NCBI GenBank assembly: GCA_963624605.1
Contig: CAVFQD010000003.1
Span: 1 to 64,000, forward strand
DNA length: 64,000 nt
DNA from: Fimenecus sp963624605
Lineage (GTDB): Bacteria > Bacillota > Clostridia > Oscillospirales > Acutalibacteraceae
Direction of reading: 5' to 3'
A model generated the notes under the pieces. The model searched no databases, was not told the origin of the DNA, and saw only the letters and a list, made by a program, of their open reading frames with translations. Both the position numbers and the translations under genes were made by a program. Below are positions 35,067 through 44,236 of this stretch, in pieces. How positions within the stretch are numbered: the stretch's first letter is position 1; every line of letters begins with the position of its first letter.

Positions 35067-36671
35067 TTACCTCTCATCGCTTAATACGGCTTCCGCCGCC
35101 TTAATTCCGTCAACGCCCGCCGACACTATACCGCCTGCATATCCCGCACCCTCGCCGCAGGGGTACAGACCTCTTATCTTGGTCTGCATAAATTCGTCAC
35201 GGACAATACGCACGGGGGCGGAACTCCTGGTTTCGGGTCCCGTCAGCAGAGCGTCGTCGCAGGCAAAGCCCGAAAGCATTTTATCCATTTTAACAAGTGC
35301 GTCGCACATTGTGTTTGTAACCTTTTGGGGAAGCAAATCCCGCAAATTTGTATATTTTACGCCCGTCGGGAAAGAGGGCTTTACATTTTTACAGCCTGTT
35401 GAGGCAACTCCGCCGAGGAAATCCTTTACAAGCTGAGCGGGAGCCGAATAATCTCCGCCGCCCATCAAGAAAGCCTTTTGCTCGATTTCACGCTGCATAT
35501 ACATACCCGCAAGAGGATGGTCGGAGTTGAAATCCTCGGGCGAAATACCGACAAGCACCGCACAGTTGGCGTTTTCCCTGTCTCTTGCGTATTCGCTCAT
35601 ACCGTTTGTGACGACCGTGTTTTCCTCACTTGAAGCGCACACGACCGTTCCGCCCGGGCACATACAGAAGGTATATGCTCCCCTGCCGCCCTGCGGATGG
35701 CACGCAAGCTTGTAGCTTGCCGCACCAAGCCTCGGATGGTTTGCGAATTTCCCGAACTGCGACTCGTTTATCATTTCCTGCTTGTGCTCAATTCTTGCAC
35801 CTACGGAAAACGGCTTTTGAAGCATCGGTATGCCCTTGTTGTAGAGCATTTCAACGGTATCTCTCGCCGAATGTCCTATTGCGAGGATAACCGTATCGGT
35901 TTCATAGTCGTAGGTCTTTCCGCTCTTATCCGTGAGCGTAACGCCCTGAACGGAGCCGTTATATACAATTATATCCGTAAGCTTTGTTTCAAACCTGAAC
36001 TCGCCGCCGAGCGAAATCACCTTTTCCCTCAAGGATTTTACGACGCCCTTTAGCTTATCCGTTCCGATATGCGGCAGTGCCGAAGTCATAATATCCTCGG
36101 GCGCACCGTTGCGGCAAAACTCGCAAAAGACCTCACGCACCCTGCTGTCCTTTATTCCCGTGGTAAGCTTGCCGTCGGAAAATGTACCTGCGCCGCCCTC
36201 GCCGAACTGAATGTTCGAATCGGGGTTCAGCACCCTGTTTTTCCAAAAGGAATATACGCTTTTTGTCCTCTCGTCCACCGTCTGACCACGCTCGACAACC
36301 AACGGTTTAAGCCCTGCCCGTGCAAGCATCAGCGAAGCGAACATTCCCGCAGGGCCGAAGCCCACGACAACGGGTCTCAACGGCGAAGTCCTTTTATTTT
36401 CGGGAAGCTTATAGGCATACTTTTCCACCCGCTGAACTCTCGGAGCGGAGTTTTTTGCAAGTAAAGCCTCCTCATCGCCGTCAACGGTTATGTCAACGGA
36501 AAAGATGAATTTTATATCGTTCTTTTTCCTTGAGTCGATGCTCTTTTTGAATATTTCAAGCGTTTTTATGTCGCCGGCTTTTATTTTCAAAAGCCTTGCG
36601 ACTTCATTTTTCAAATCGTTCTGCTCATCCTCGTAGTCGAGCGGAAGCTTAATTTCATTTATTCTTAACAA
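35067..36671 (-). CDS. FAD-dependent dehydrogenase of the COG2509 type
   Basis: The 534-residue flavoprotein has an N-terminal ~90-residue domain rich in charged residues (LLKIKAGDIKTLEIFKKSID) and then PVVVGFGPAGMFASLMLARAG, VVERGQTVDERTKSV, IQFGEGGAGTFSDGKLTTGI and GLYPCGEGAGYAGGIVSAGVDG. This is the COG2509 uncharacterised NAD(FAD)-utilising dehydrogenase layout. Its 5' end overlaps the end of the BaiN-like gene by 17 bp, so both are probably translated together. The physiological substrate is unknown, as for the whole family. Confidence 0.9.
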   Translation of the reverse strand: MLRINEIKLPLDYEDEQNDLKNEVARLLKIKAGDIKTLEIFKKSIDSRKKNDIKFIFSVDITVDGDEEALLAKNSAPRVQRVEKYAYKLPENKRTSPLRPVVVGFGPAGMFASLMLARAGLKPLVVERGQTVDERTKSVYSFWKNRVLNPDSNIQFGEGGAGTFSDGKLTTGIKDSRVREVFCEFCRNGAPEDIMTSALPHIGTDKLKGVVKSLREKVISLGGEFRFETKLTDIIVYNGSVQGVTLTDKSGKTYDYETDTVILAIGHSARDTVEMLYNKGIPMLQKPFSVGARIEHKQEMINESQFGKFANHPRLGAASYKLACHPQGGRGAYTFCMCPGGTVVCASSEENTVVTNGMSEYARDRENANCAVLVGISPEDFNSDHPLAGMYMQREIEQKAFLMGGGDYSAPAQLVKDFLGGVASTGCKNVKPSFPTGVKYTNLRDLLPQKVTNTMCDALVKMDKMLSGFACDDALLTGPETRSSAPVRIVRDEFMQTKIRGLYPCGEGAGYAGGIVSAGVDGIKAAEAVLSDER

Positions 36672-37881
36672 CTGTATTCTCCTTTAATATTGCGTCCGCA
36701 CAAAGCCGACCCGAGCTCCACGCCCACTGAAGATTATGTCCTCCGCACAAGCCGTAAACATTTACCGCCTCACCCGTAACATATAAATTCTTTACCTTTT
36801 TACATTCAAGCGTTTGCAAATTTATTTCGCTTTTCGGCACTCCGCCCGAGGTTACCTGCGCATATTCAAAGCCTCGCACTCCCGTAGGCTTCAATTCAAG
36901 CCTTTTTATATTATCGGAAAACGCCCTTATTTTTCCTTCGGAAATGTCGCAAAGCCTTTGTGCGCTCCTGATATTCGCAAGCGCAAGCACATAATTCCCG
37001 AGCGCCTTGGGAAGTATTCCCGAAGCCCACTCCTGCGCGGATTTTTCGGGATATTGCTTTTTCTGCCCGAACAAAAAGCGCGTCAGCTCGGCTTTATCCG
37101 TATCGGGCAAAAGGTCAAGTGTAAGGCAAAGATTTTTTTCCGTGTTTTCCGCAACAATCCCCGAAAGTTGCATAATCGGAATACCCGACACGCCGTAATC
37201 GTTGAACTGAACCTCGCCCGTCTCCGCATATCTGCTCTGTCCGCCGATAAACAGCTCTGCCGTGCAGATATTACGCACGCCCTTTACCGATTTCGGGAAG
37301 CCGTCGATTATAACGCCCGTCAATGCGGGAACGGGACTTTTGACATCAACGCCGAGACTTTTAAGCAGTCTGAACGAGCCGCCGTCCGTACCCTGCGCTC
37401 TTGCGGCACTGCCGCCCGAGGCTATAACCAGTTTGTCCGCCCTGTATTTTCCGTTGAGCAAAAAGCCGCTGCCCGAGCGCCAAGCTTCGGTTATTTCAGT
37501 GTCCGTAAGCACTTTAACGCCTATCCTTTCGCACTCGCAAAGCAGGGCGTTTACAACAGCCGAAGCCTGACCGGAAACGGGATACACCCTGCCCTGAGCT
37601 TCCGTCCTTGTAAGCAGTCCTAAGGAATTAAAAAACTCAATATTGCTTTCGGGCGGAAATTTTGAAAAGGCATATTGCAAGACCTCGGTATCCCCGCGGA
37701 AATACTTTTCCGACGAGCCGATATTTGTAAGGTTGCATCTGCCGTTTCCCGTCACAAGGATTTTTTTGAGTATTCTCGGCATCCTTTCGTAGACGGTAAC
37801 GCCGATATTTTTATTCTGTTTTTTTACGGCTGCGGCACAGGCAATGCCCGACGCTCCGCCGCCTATAACGGCAACTTCCAT
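36655..37881 (-). CDS. BaiN/YhiN/HI0933-like flavoprotein
   Basis: This is 408 residues from the ATG at 37881 (AAAGGA upstream). It has MEVAVIGGGASGIACAAAV at the N-terminus, VTGNGRCNLTN near residue 50, LPKALGNYVLAL and the C-terminal VTSGGVPKSEINLQTLECK and LYVTGEAVNVYGLCGGHNLQWAWSSG. These are the hallmarks of the HI0933 family (BaiN, YhiN). BaiN acts on 3-oxo bile acid intermediates in Clostridium scindens, but most relatives are uncharacterised, and no other bile-acid genes are adjacent. Promoter candidate at 37918-37947. Confidence 0.9.
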   Translation of the reverse strand: MEVAVIGGGASGIACAAAVKKQNKNIGVTVYERMPRILKKILVTGNGRCNLTNIGSSEKYFRGDTEVLQYAFSKFPPESNIEFFNSLGLLTRTEAQGRVYPVSGQASAVVNALLCECERIGVKVLTDTEITEAWRSGSGFLLNGKYRADKLVIASGGSAARAQGTDGGSFRLLKSLGVDVKSPVPALTGVIIDGFPKSVKGVRNICTAELFIGGQSRYAETGEVQFNDYGVSGIPIMQLSGIVAENTEKNLCLTLDLLPDTDKAELTRFLFGQKKQYPEKSAQEWASGILPKALGNYVLALANIRSAQRLCDISEGKIRAFSDNIKRLELKPTGVRGFEYAQVTSGGVPKSEINLQTLECKKVKNLYVTGEAVNVYGLCGGHNLQWAWSSGRLCADAILKENTVVKNK

Positions 37882-37917
37882 AGCGTGTCCTTTTATCAAA
37901 ACATAATTTTACATTTT

Positions 37918-37947
37918 ATTGTATCATACTTATACTGCCGAGTGCAA
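37918..37947 (-). promoter_or_regulatory. candidate SigA promoter for the flavoprotein operon
   Basis: On the minus strand TTGCAC (37947-37942) and TACAAT (37923-37918) are 18 bp apart, 37 bp before the BaiN-like start. Confidence 0.55.
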
Positions 37948-37998
37948 ATAATTGTTGAAGATTTTCAGTCAACGGCACTTGGCACACACATATTTTCC

Positions 37999-38029
37999 GA
38001 GTAAAATAAAGTCAGACTTTATTTTACTC
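37999..38029. repeat. perfect 15-bp inverted repeat
   Basis: GAGTAAAATAAAGTC, one central A, then its exact reverse complement. It lies between the two divergent promoters (37918-37947 and 38084-38112). It has no T-tail and a one-base centre, so an operator or protein-bound site fits better than a terminator. Confidence 0.7.
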
Positions 38030-38083
38030 AGAAACAGCAGGCTGGAAGCCGCATAATATAAAAGGTATTATAAGCCTTATTTA

Positions 38084-38112
38084 TTGACAAACACCGCTTG
38101 TTAATATAAAAT
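38084..38112 (+). promoter_or_regulatory. SigA-type promoter of the DUF4364 gene
   Basis: TTGACA (38084-38089), 17 bp, TAAAAT (38107-38112). The start codon is 31 bp further on. Confidence 0.85.
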
Positions 38113-38143
38113 TATTAAACAATAACAATACAGAGGAAACGCT

Positions 38144-38698
38144 ATGGAATTTGACGCATTTGACGCAGGAATTGAATTGGGCGGACTTCGTAACCGTGAG
38201 GAAATACGCCTGCTTATCTGTTATCTGCTTAAAACAATAGACAAGCCGCTTGAAAAGAGCCAGCTGAACGACGCCGTGCTCGAAAACGGACTTGCAAATT
38301 ACTTTGAAATAAATCAGGCACTGACCGAGCTGCTCGCAAATGCAAGCATTGACACGGTTATCGAAAACGATGAGGAATGTTATGTAATCCTCCCCCGAGG
38401 CAGGGAAATTGCCGAGAGTCTTGAAACAACTCTCCCGAAAACTGTCAGGGAGCGTGCGGTAAACTCCGCAATAAAGCTTATGACCTTTAAGAGAGTCGAA
38501 AAGGAAAACAAGGTTGAAATAATAAGGCTCGACGACGGCGGCTACAATGTCGTGTTCTCGCTCATGAGCGGAAAAGACGAGCTTATGCGGCTGACGCTCT
38601 TTGCGGGCGACAGCTTGCAGGCGCAGACAATAAAAGAAAATTATCTCAAGGACCCTGTGAAGCTTTATTCAAGCATTATAACGGCTCTTACGGTTTAA
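38144..38698 (+). CDS. DUF4364 winged-helix-like protein
   Basis: The 184-residue protein begins with an acidic stretch and LRNREEIRLLICYLLKTIDKPL, then KSQLNDAVLENGLANYFEINQALTELL and EECYVILPRGREIAESLETTLP, which together look like a winged-helix DNA-binding domain (PadR/MarR-like plan) followed by an alpha-beta domain. This matches DUF4364, common in Clostridia, function unknown. AGAGGAAA precedes the ATG, and a consensus promoter lies just upstream. It is immediately upstream of sigK on the same strand. Confidence 0.85.
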   Translation: MEFDAFDAGIELGGLRNREEIRLLICYLLKTIDKPLEKSQLNDAVLENGLANYFEINQALTELLANASIDTVIENDEECYVILPRGREIAESLETTLPKTVRERAVNSAIKLMTFKRVEKENKVEIIRLDDGGYNVVFSLMSGKDELMRLTLFAGDSLQAQTIKENYLKDPVKLYSSIITALTV

Positions 38699-38763
38699 GC
38701 GGCAAAGGCTTTTTAATTGTCATTTTGCCTGTTTACCGATTTAATATTCGGACTTGCAAATTT

Positions 38764-38807
38764 CACACCTTTTTCTCATATGCTTATGAGAAAGGGTGTG
38801 ATTTTTT
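38764..38807 (+). terminator. terminator-like hairpin that contains the sigK ribosome-binding site
   Basis: CACACCT (38764-38770) plus TTTCTCATA (38772-38780) pair with TATGAGAAA (38785-38793) plus GGGTGTG (38794-38800), loop TGCT, followed by TTTTTT (38802-38807). The stem is about 16 bp with one bulge. The AAAGGG site of sigK (38791-38796) lies in its 3' arm, and the TTG start overlaps the T-run. Confidence 0.8.
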
Positions 38808-39504
38808 GTTAGCTGCATTATTCCAATCCATTTTCGCAAATATGTTCTATCTTATGCTTCACATTCAGAACCGAGGTTCGTTTCCGAAGCCGTTGAGCGC
38901 AAAGCAGGAGCGTGAGGCACTCGAACGCTTTCAGAACGGAGATATGCTCGCACGCGATGAGCTCGTGGAGCACAATTTAAGGCTTGTGGTGCATATCATC
39001 AAAAAGTATTATTCAAACTATTCCGACCAGGACGATTTGATTTCAGTCGGAACAATAGGACTTATCAAGGCGGTAAACAGCTTTAAGCCCGACAAGGGAA
39101 CAAGGCTTGCGACCTATGCCGCACGGTGTGTGGAAAACGAAATTCTTATGTATTTCAGAAATCAGAAAAAGTCTTCGCAGGACATTTCAATGAGCGAGCC
39201 TATCGATACCGACCCCGAGGGAAATCCGCTGACACTTTCCGAAACGATATATACCGACGACACCGTTTGCGACGACATCTATCAAAAAATGAAGATAGAA
39301 AAGCTACGCAGGTATATCTCCGAAATGCCGCAGGGAAGAGAAAAGGAAATACTTATAAAACACTACGGGCTCGGCGGCTGTTTTCCGCAAACGCAAAGGG
39401 AGATAGCCTCACAGCTTCATATCTCCCGTTCTTATGTTTCGAGAATTGAGAAAAAAATCATAGAGGACATAAGAAATTATTTTGACGAAGACGAAGAGCT
39501 GTGA
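38806..39504 (+). CDS. sigK: RNA polymerase sporulation sigma factor SigK
   Basis: This is 232 residues from a TTG start nine bases after AAAGGG. The hydrophobic N-terminus (LAALFQSIFANMFYLMLHIQ) is the pro-sequence normally removed by SpoIVFB, followed by GSFPKPLS as in SigK proteins. Region 2 has EHNLRLVVHIIKKYYSNY and LISVGTIGLIKAVNSF; region 4 ends ISRSYVSRIEKK. It drives late mother-cell transcription. The gene is intact, with no skin-type insertion. Its start region is folded into a strong hairpin, so translation or transcription may be controlled there. The TTG assignment is inferred from length and pro-sequence. Confidence 0.92.
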   Translation: MLAALFQSIFANMFYLMLHIQNRGSFPKPLSAKQEREALERFQNGDMLARDELVEHNLRLVVHIIKKYYSNYSDQDDLISVGTIGLIKAVNSFKPDKGTRLATYAARCVENEILMYFRNQKKSSQDISMSEPIDTDPEGNPLTLSETIYTDDTVCDDIYQKMKIEKLRRYISEMPQGREKEILIKHYGLGGCFPQTQREIASQLHISRSYVSRIEKKIIEDIRNYFDEDEEL

Positions 39505-39539
39505 TAAAATAAAATATTATAGGTATCACGGAGAAAATA

Positions 39540-40598
39540 ATGATAGATGAAGTATTGAAAAACAAGTCTGCGTGGGATTATCTGAAAGAAACCGATTTGC
39601 CGATAATCCTTTACGGTACGGGCAACGGAGCGGACAGGGTTATTGACGAATACGAGCGTCTCGGCATCCGTTTGTCGGGCGTTATGGCGTCGGACGGCTT
39701 TGTCAGAGACAGGTATTTCCGCGGCTTCAAGGTCAAGGGTATTTCGGACTTTGAAAACGAGCTTTCGGACTTCATTATAACCGTCGGCTTTGCTTCGCAG
39801 AGGGAAGATGTTTTGCAGAACATAATAAACCTCTCAAAGCGACACAAGCTGCTTGTCCCCTGCGTTCCGGCTTTCGGAAAAACCTTCCTCAACAGGGAGT
39901 TTATCGTTTCGCACACAGCCGAGCTTGAAAAGGTATATTCGCTTCTTGCGGACGAAAAATCAAAGCTTGTTTTCTCGGATTTTCTCAATTTCAGCCTTAC
40001 GGGCGAGCTCTCGTACCTGTTTGCGAACGAAACAGACAAAGACGAGGCGTTTTACAACATTCTCAAATTGGGCGAAAAAGAAAATTACCTTGACCTCGGT
40101 GCGTACAAGGGCGACACCGTTGACGAATTTCTGCACTACACAGGCGGAAAATATTCGTCCGTCAAGGCGGTTGAGCCCGACAAAAAGAGCTTCCGCAAGC
40201 TTACGGAATACCTCGGCGGCAGGGAAAATTTTTACTTTGTGAACTGCGGAATACTCGATGAAAACAAAACCGTTTATTTCAACGGAAAAAGCGGTCGGCG
40301 CAATGCGCTCTCAACTGCGGGAACCGAGACCGAGGTGCGGACCGTCGACACGCTCTGTGAGGATTTTCCCGTAACCTATCTTAAAGCCGACATTGAGGGC
40401 TGTGAAAACGAGATGCTCCGCCGCTGTAAAAGGACCTTTGTAAACCTGAAGCCGAAGCTCAACATAGCCGCATATCACAAAAGCGAGGACATCTACTCGA
40501 TACCGTTAAAAATACTTGAGCTTAACCCCGATTACAGGATATATCTGCGGCATCACAGGTATATCCCCTGTTGGGATTTGAATTATTATTGCGTATGA
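39540..40598 (+). CDS. FkbM family methyltransferase with N-terminal Rossmann-like domain
   Basis: This is 352 residues. Residues ~20-110 (LPIILYGTGNGADRVIDEYE and FIITVGFASQRED) resemble the nucleotide- or CoA-binding N-terminal part of PglD/NeuD-like proteins. Residues ~180-340 form a FkbM methyltransferase domain with ENYLDLGAYKGDTVDEFL (SAM motif I), VKAVEPDKKSFRKL and LKADIEGCENEML. It should O-methylate a sugar or other small hydroxyl compound. GGAGAA precedes the ATG. It is 35 bp after sigK and 9 bp before the esterase, so it may head an operon with the esterase and GH31 genes. Confidence 0.85.
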   Translation: MIDEVLKNKSAWDYLKETDLPIILYGTGNGADRVIDEYERLGIRLSGVMASDGFVRDRYFRGFKVKGISDFENELSDFIITVGFASQREDVLQNIINLSKRHKLLVPCVPAFGKTFLNREFIVSHTAELEKVYSLLADEKSKLVFSDFLNFSLTGELSYLFANETDKDEAFYNILKLGEKENYLDLGAYKGDTVDEFLHYTGGKYSSVKAVEPDKKSFRKLTEYLGGRENFYFVNCGILDENKTVYFNGKSGRRNALSTAGTETEVRTVDTLCEDFPVTYLKADIEGCENEMLRRCKRTFVNLKPKLNIAAYHKSEDIYSIPLKILELNPDYRIYLRHHRYIPCWDLNYYCV

Positions 40599-40607
40599 GG
40601 TGAAAAT

Positions 40608-41942
40608 ATGTCAGAAAAAATCATTGAGACCCCTTGCGGAAAAATCAAAGGACTTGAATTCCCGAAGCATCTGGAATTCAGAGGAATTAAGTATGCCGAC
40701 GCCCGCCGTTGGGAATATCCCACGGAGGCAACAGACTTAGGAGAAGAATACGACGCAACAAAATTCGGTGCGTGCTCCTATCAGCGCAGAGGCTTTGAGG
40801 ATGACGAAAACTGCAATGCGTTTTATCACAAGGAATTTCGTAAGGGAATGTCCTTTGAATACAGCGAGGACTGTCTTTTTCTCAACATATGGGCTCCGAA
40901 GGACGCCGACAACTGCCCTGTGATTTTCTATATTCACGGCGGTTCTTTCACGGGCGGAAGCTCAAACGAGGGTCATATAAGCGGTAAGAGCTTTGCGGAA
41001 AACGGCGTTATCTTTGTTGCGATTAACTACCGCCTCGGACCGTACGGCTTCTGCTCGCACCCCGACCTCACGACGGCTGACGGCGTTTGCGGAAACTTCG
41101 GACTTTTTGACCAGCTTGCCGCCCTCAAATGGGTAAAGCATAATATCGGCTCGTTCGGCGGCGACGAAAACAACATTACCCTTTTGGGTCAGAGTGCAGG
41201 CGCAATGAGCGTTGACATACTCATCTCCGCTAAGGAAAGCCGTGATTTGATTGCAGGCGCGGTAATGATGAGCGGACCCGCTCTTCAAAGAGCTGTGGCA
41301 CGCCCCGTAAAGCCCGAAAGCACAAGGAAGTTTTGGGACGCAATTATAGAGAATGCAGGCGTGAAATCAATGGAAGATCTTAAAAGCGTTGACGAAAGAA
41401 CGCTCTTTTACGCCTGGAGTGACGCCTGCAAGACGGACAAGCTATCAATGCTTCATACAATGCCCGTAATCGACGGCAGGCTTGTAACGAAGGAAGACTT
41501 CAATATGGACACTATACCCGACCTTCCTATGATTTTGGGAGAAACCGTTACGGATATGATTCCTATTGTTCTTCAGGGTCTTACCAAAAAATACGCAAAG
41601 AAATGTAAAAATCATAAGAATCCGTGCTACATATATAATTTTGACCGTGAATTGCCCGGTGACAGCTCTGGTGCGTGGCATTCCTGCGACCTTTTATACT
41701 GCTTCGGAACGCTCCAAAATAACTGGCGCCCGTTTGAAGAGGTCGATTATGAGATATCAAAACAGATGCAGGACTTTATGTGCGCCTTTGCGCGGACAAA
41801 GAATCCCAACTGCAAGAGTATTCCCGTATGGAAGCCCGATTACAGAAATCCTCTGCACCTGTGCGAGCACACATATATAGGAAAATGGGACACAAAAAAG
41901 CATTTTTCAAACACCTTCGGCAATAAAGGAGCGGAATTTTAA
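40608..41942 (+). CDS. Type B carboxylesterase/lipase family
   Basis: This 444-residue alpha/beta-hydrolase has CPVIFYIHGGSFTGGSSNEG (oxyanion hole), LLGQSAGAMSVD with the nucleophile serine, and GAWHSCDLLYCFG with the catalytic histidine. The family hydrolyses esters of carboxylic acids, for example acetyl groups on sugars or xenobiotic esters. It is shorter than the typical ~500 residues, with a reduced lid region. No signal peptide is seen. GAGGTG precedes the ATG. The stop codon overlaps the ATG of the GH31 gene by one base, which suggests they act on the same acetylated glycoside. Confidence 0.88.
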   Translation: MSEKIIETPCGKIKGLEFPKHLEFRGIKYADARRWEYPTEATDLGEEYDATKFGACSYQRRGFEDDENCNAFYHKEFRKGMSFEYSEDCLFLNIWAPKDADNCPVIFYIHGGSFTGGSSNEGHISGKSFAENGVIFVAINYRLGPYGFCSHPDLTTADGVCGNFGLFDQLAALKWVKHNIGSFGGDENNITLLGQSAGAMSVDILISAKESRDLIAGAVMMSGPALQRAVARPVKPESTRKFWDAIIENAGVKSMEDLKSVDERTLFYAWSDACKTDKLSMLHTMPVIDGRLVTKEDFNMDTIPDLPMILGETVTDMIPIVLQGLTKKYAKKCKNHKNPCYIYNFDRELPGDSSGAWHSCDLLYCFGTLQNNWRPFEEVDYEISKQMQDFMCAFARTKNPNCKSIPVWKPDYRNPLHLCEHTYIGKWDTKKHFSNTFGNKGAEF

Positions 41943-44236
41943 TGAAATTCAACCACAAATTTTCACTTGTAAATGCGTCGGACAGGCAGACGGTATATTC
42001 CGACGGCAAAAAGACAGCGCAGATAGACTTTATCTCGGACTCCTGCGTGCGTGTTGCGATTTTTGACGGCAAGTCGGCAATGCTTCCGACCTTTAATGTC
42101 TGCCCCGATAACGAAATGCCGCTCACGGGCAGAGACAGGCTGTCGCTCAAGGGCTTTTCGGGAAGTGTCCCGAGCAAGGAAAATGCGGACGGCAGGGACA
42201 TTTTCTCACTCAAATGCGGAATTGATATGACGGTGGACGCCGACAATTTTCTTTTGAAATTCACAAAGGACGGCAAAAGCCTGCTCTCGGACAGGGCTCC
42301 GCTTGCCTATAACCTTGAAAACGAGTTCGGTGAGGGTAATTTTCACTATGTTCTCAGAGAAAACGGGGAAAAAATATTCGGTCTCGGAGACAAGGGCGGC
42401 GACTTAGACAAATCGGGCAGGTCGTTCAGAATCGAAACCTCAGACTGTATGGGCTTTGACGCAGAAACCAGCGACCCGCTCTATAAGCACTATCCGTTTT
42501 ATATCTGCGAAAACTCAGTGGGCTGCTACGGTATATTCTACGACACGAGCGACACCTCGTATTTTGACTTCGGCAAGGAGATAAACAACTACTACGAACC
42601 GTTCAAATTTTTCAAAACCGAGGACGACGCACTTGTTTATTATGTATTCTTCGGCACAAAGGCTGAAATCGTAAAGCAGTTTATCACGCTCTGCGGCAAG
42701 ACGGCTTTCCCGCCCAAGTGGAGCTTTGACTACTGTGCGAGCACCATGGCTTACACCGACGCTCCCGACTCTGAAAATCAGATGAACGGATTTATCGACA
42801 AGGTAAAAAACATAGGATTATCCTGTAAAGGCTTTTACCTTTCCTCCGGTTACACATCAATCGGAAACCAGCGCTGTGTGTTCAACTGGAATTATGACAA
42901 ATTCCCCGACCCTGCAAGGTTTATCAAGCATTTTTCCGACAACGGAATTGAGCTTATCCCGAACATAAAGCCTGCGTTTCTGTCAACTCATCCGATGTAT
43001 GAGATGATAAAAGAGAACGGTTGGTTCGTAAAGAACCCCGACAGCACTCCGTTTGTCACTCAATTCTGGGACGGGCTCGGAAGCTACCTTGATTTTACCA
43101 ATCCCGAGGCGTTTAACTTCTGGCACGACCAAGTAAAGGAAAAGCTCCTTGACAACGGGATAACCGCCACCTGGAACGACAATAACGAATTTGACATAAA
43201 GGACCCCGACGCACTTTGTCACGGCTTCGGAAGCGGCGAAATAAAGGCGTCGAGAATACGCAGTATGTTCACATACCTTATGAATATATCGTCCTACACC
43301 GCTCAGACCGAAAAGCGACCCGAGCTTCGTCCGTTCCTCTCCTCACGCTCCTGCTCGCCCGCCGTTCACAGAATAGCGCAGACCTGGTCGGGAGACAATC
43401 ACACCTCGTGGCACGATTTGAAATACTGCCACTTTATCGGTCTTACAATGGCGATGTCGGGCATTTATTTCTACGGGCACGATTTGGGCGGCTTTACGGG
43501 TGCTATGCCGTCAAGAGAACTGCTGCTTCGTTGGATTCAGCACGGAGTGTTCGAGCCGAGATTTACCATTCACTCGTGGAACAGCGACGGCTCTGCGACA
43601 ATGCCGTGGAGCTATCCCGATATAATAGACAGCGTTAAAAAGATTTTCGCACAGCGCAAGCGCCTCACACCCTATATGTACAACTGCGCTTATGAGGCTG
43701 TCGAAAACAACGAACCTATAAACGCCCCGCTCAATTTCTACTATGACGATAAGGCTATTGACTTAAAGGGCAATTCGCTTATGTTCGGACGGGATATTCT
43801 TGTATCCTTTGTACTTGATGAAAACAAAACCGAAACAGAGGCTTATCTCCCCGAAAAGGACGACTGGTATATGGGAAATTGCCTGTATAAGGGCGGCGAA
43901 AAGCTGACGGTTAAGATACCCGCTGACAGCGAGGTTCCTTTCTTTGTGCGTGCGGGAAGCGTTATCGCAACCGACGAAGCGCCTTACGGCTTTGAAAGCA
44001 AAGAAAAAACCGTGTTCACCGTATATCCGCTTACAGACGGCACATTTGAAAGCAAATTCTTTACCGACGACGGAAAGACATACAAGTATCTTGACGGCGA
44101 CTGTGTTAAGCTGACTTTTACCGTGTGCTGTGAAAAGGACAAGGTATTTGTATCTTACAGAAACGACGGAAATATGAGCTTTGTTCCCGAAATAAGACTT
44201 TGCTCCGCCGACCGTCGTGAACTTGTGATTGATTAA
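41942..44236 (+). CDS. Glycoside hydrolase family 31 (alpha-glucosidase/xylosidase type)
   Basis: The 764-residue enzyme has an N-terminal beta-sandwich, then the TIM-barrel with GFYLSSGYTSIGNQRCVFNWNYDKFPDP and a nucleophile region ITATWNDNNEFDI near residue 410, and IAQTWSGDNHTSWHDLKY with GHDLGGFTGAMPSRELLLRWIQHGVFEPRF, all GH31 features. Activity would be alpha-glucosidase or alpha-xylosidase; the bulky NNEF motif departs from the usual WxDMNE. No signal peptide, so the substrate is taken up first. It is coupled to the upstream esterase gene. Confidence 0.92.
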   Translation: MKFNHKFSLVNASDRQTVYSDGKKTAQIDFISDSCVRVAIFDGKSAMLPTFNVCPDNEMPLTGRDRLSLKGFSGSVPSKENADGRDIFSLKCGIDMTVDADNFLLKFTKDGKSLLSDRAPLAYNLENEFGEGNFHYVLRENGEKIFGLGDKGGDLDKSGRSFRIETSDCMGFDAETSDPLYKHYPFYICENSVGCYGIFYDTSDTSYFDFGKEINNYYEPFKFFKTEDDALVYYVFFGTKAEIVKQFITLCGKTAFPPKWSFDYCASTMAYTDAPDSENQMNGFIDKVKNIGLSCKGFYLSSGYTSIGNQRCVFNWNYDKFPDPARFIKHFSDNGIELIPNIKPAFLSTHPMYEMIKENGWFVKNPDSTPFVTQFWDGLGSYLDFTNPEAFNFWHDQVKEKLLDNGITATWNDNNEFDIKDPDALCHGFGSGEIKASRIRSMFTYLMNISSYTAQTEKRPELRPFLSSRSCSPAVHRIAQTWSGDNHTSWHDLKYCHFIGLTMAMSGIYFYGHDLGGFTGAMPSRELLLRWIQHGVFEPRFTIHSWNSDGSATMPWSYPDIIDSVKKIFAQRKRLTPYMYNCAYEAVENNEPINAPLNFYYDDKAIDLKGNSLMFGRDILVSFVLDENKTETEAYLPEKDDWYMGNCLYKGGEKLTVKIPADSEVPFFVRAGSVIATDEAPYGFESKEKTVFTVYPLTDGTFESKFFTDDGKTYKYLDGDCVKLTFTVCCEKDKVFVSYRNDGNMSFVPEIRLCSADRRELVID

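Noticed and set aside
36814..37623. 269-codon open frame on the plus strand
   Set aside because: Antisense to the BaiN-like flavoprotein; very basic, cysteine-rich product without motif.
36655..37881. Bile-acid-inducible (bai) operon because of a BaiN-like protein here and a BaiCD-like enzyme at 45324
   Set aside because: The two genes are 8 kb apart in different units, and no baiA, B, E, F, G, H or I homologue is present; both belong to broad families.
38776..38786. SigE/SigK-type -10 element CATATGCTTA before sigK
   Set aside because: It resembles the consensus, but no -35 element is at proper spacing and the sequence is part of the hairpin stem.
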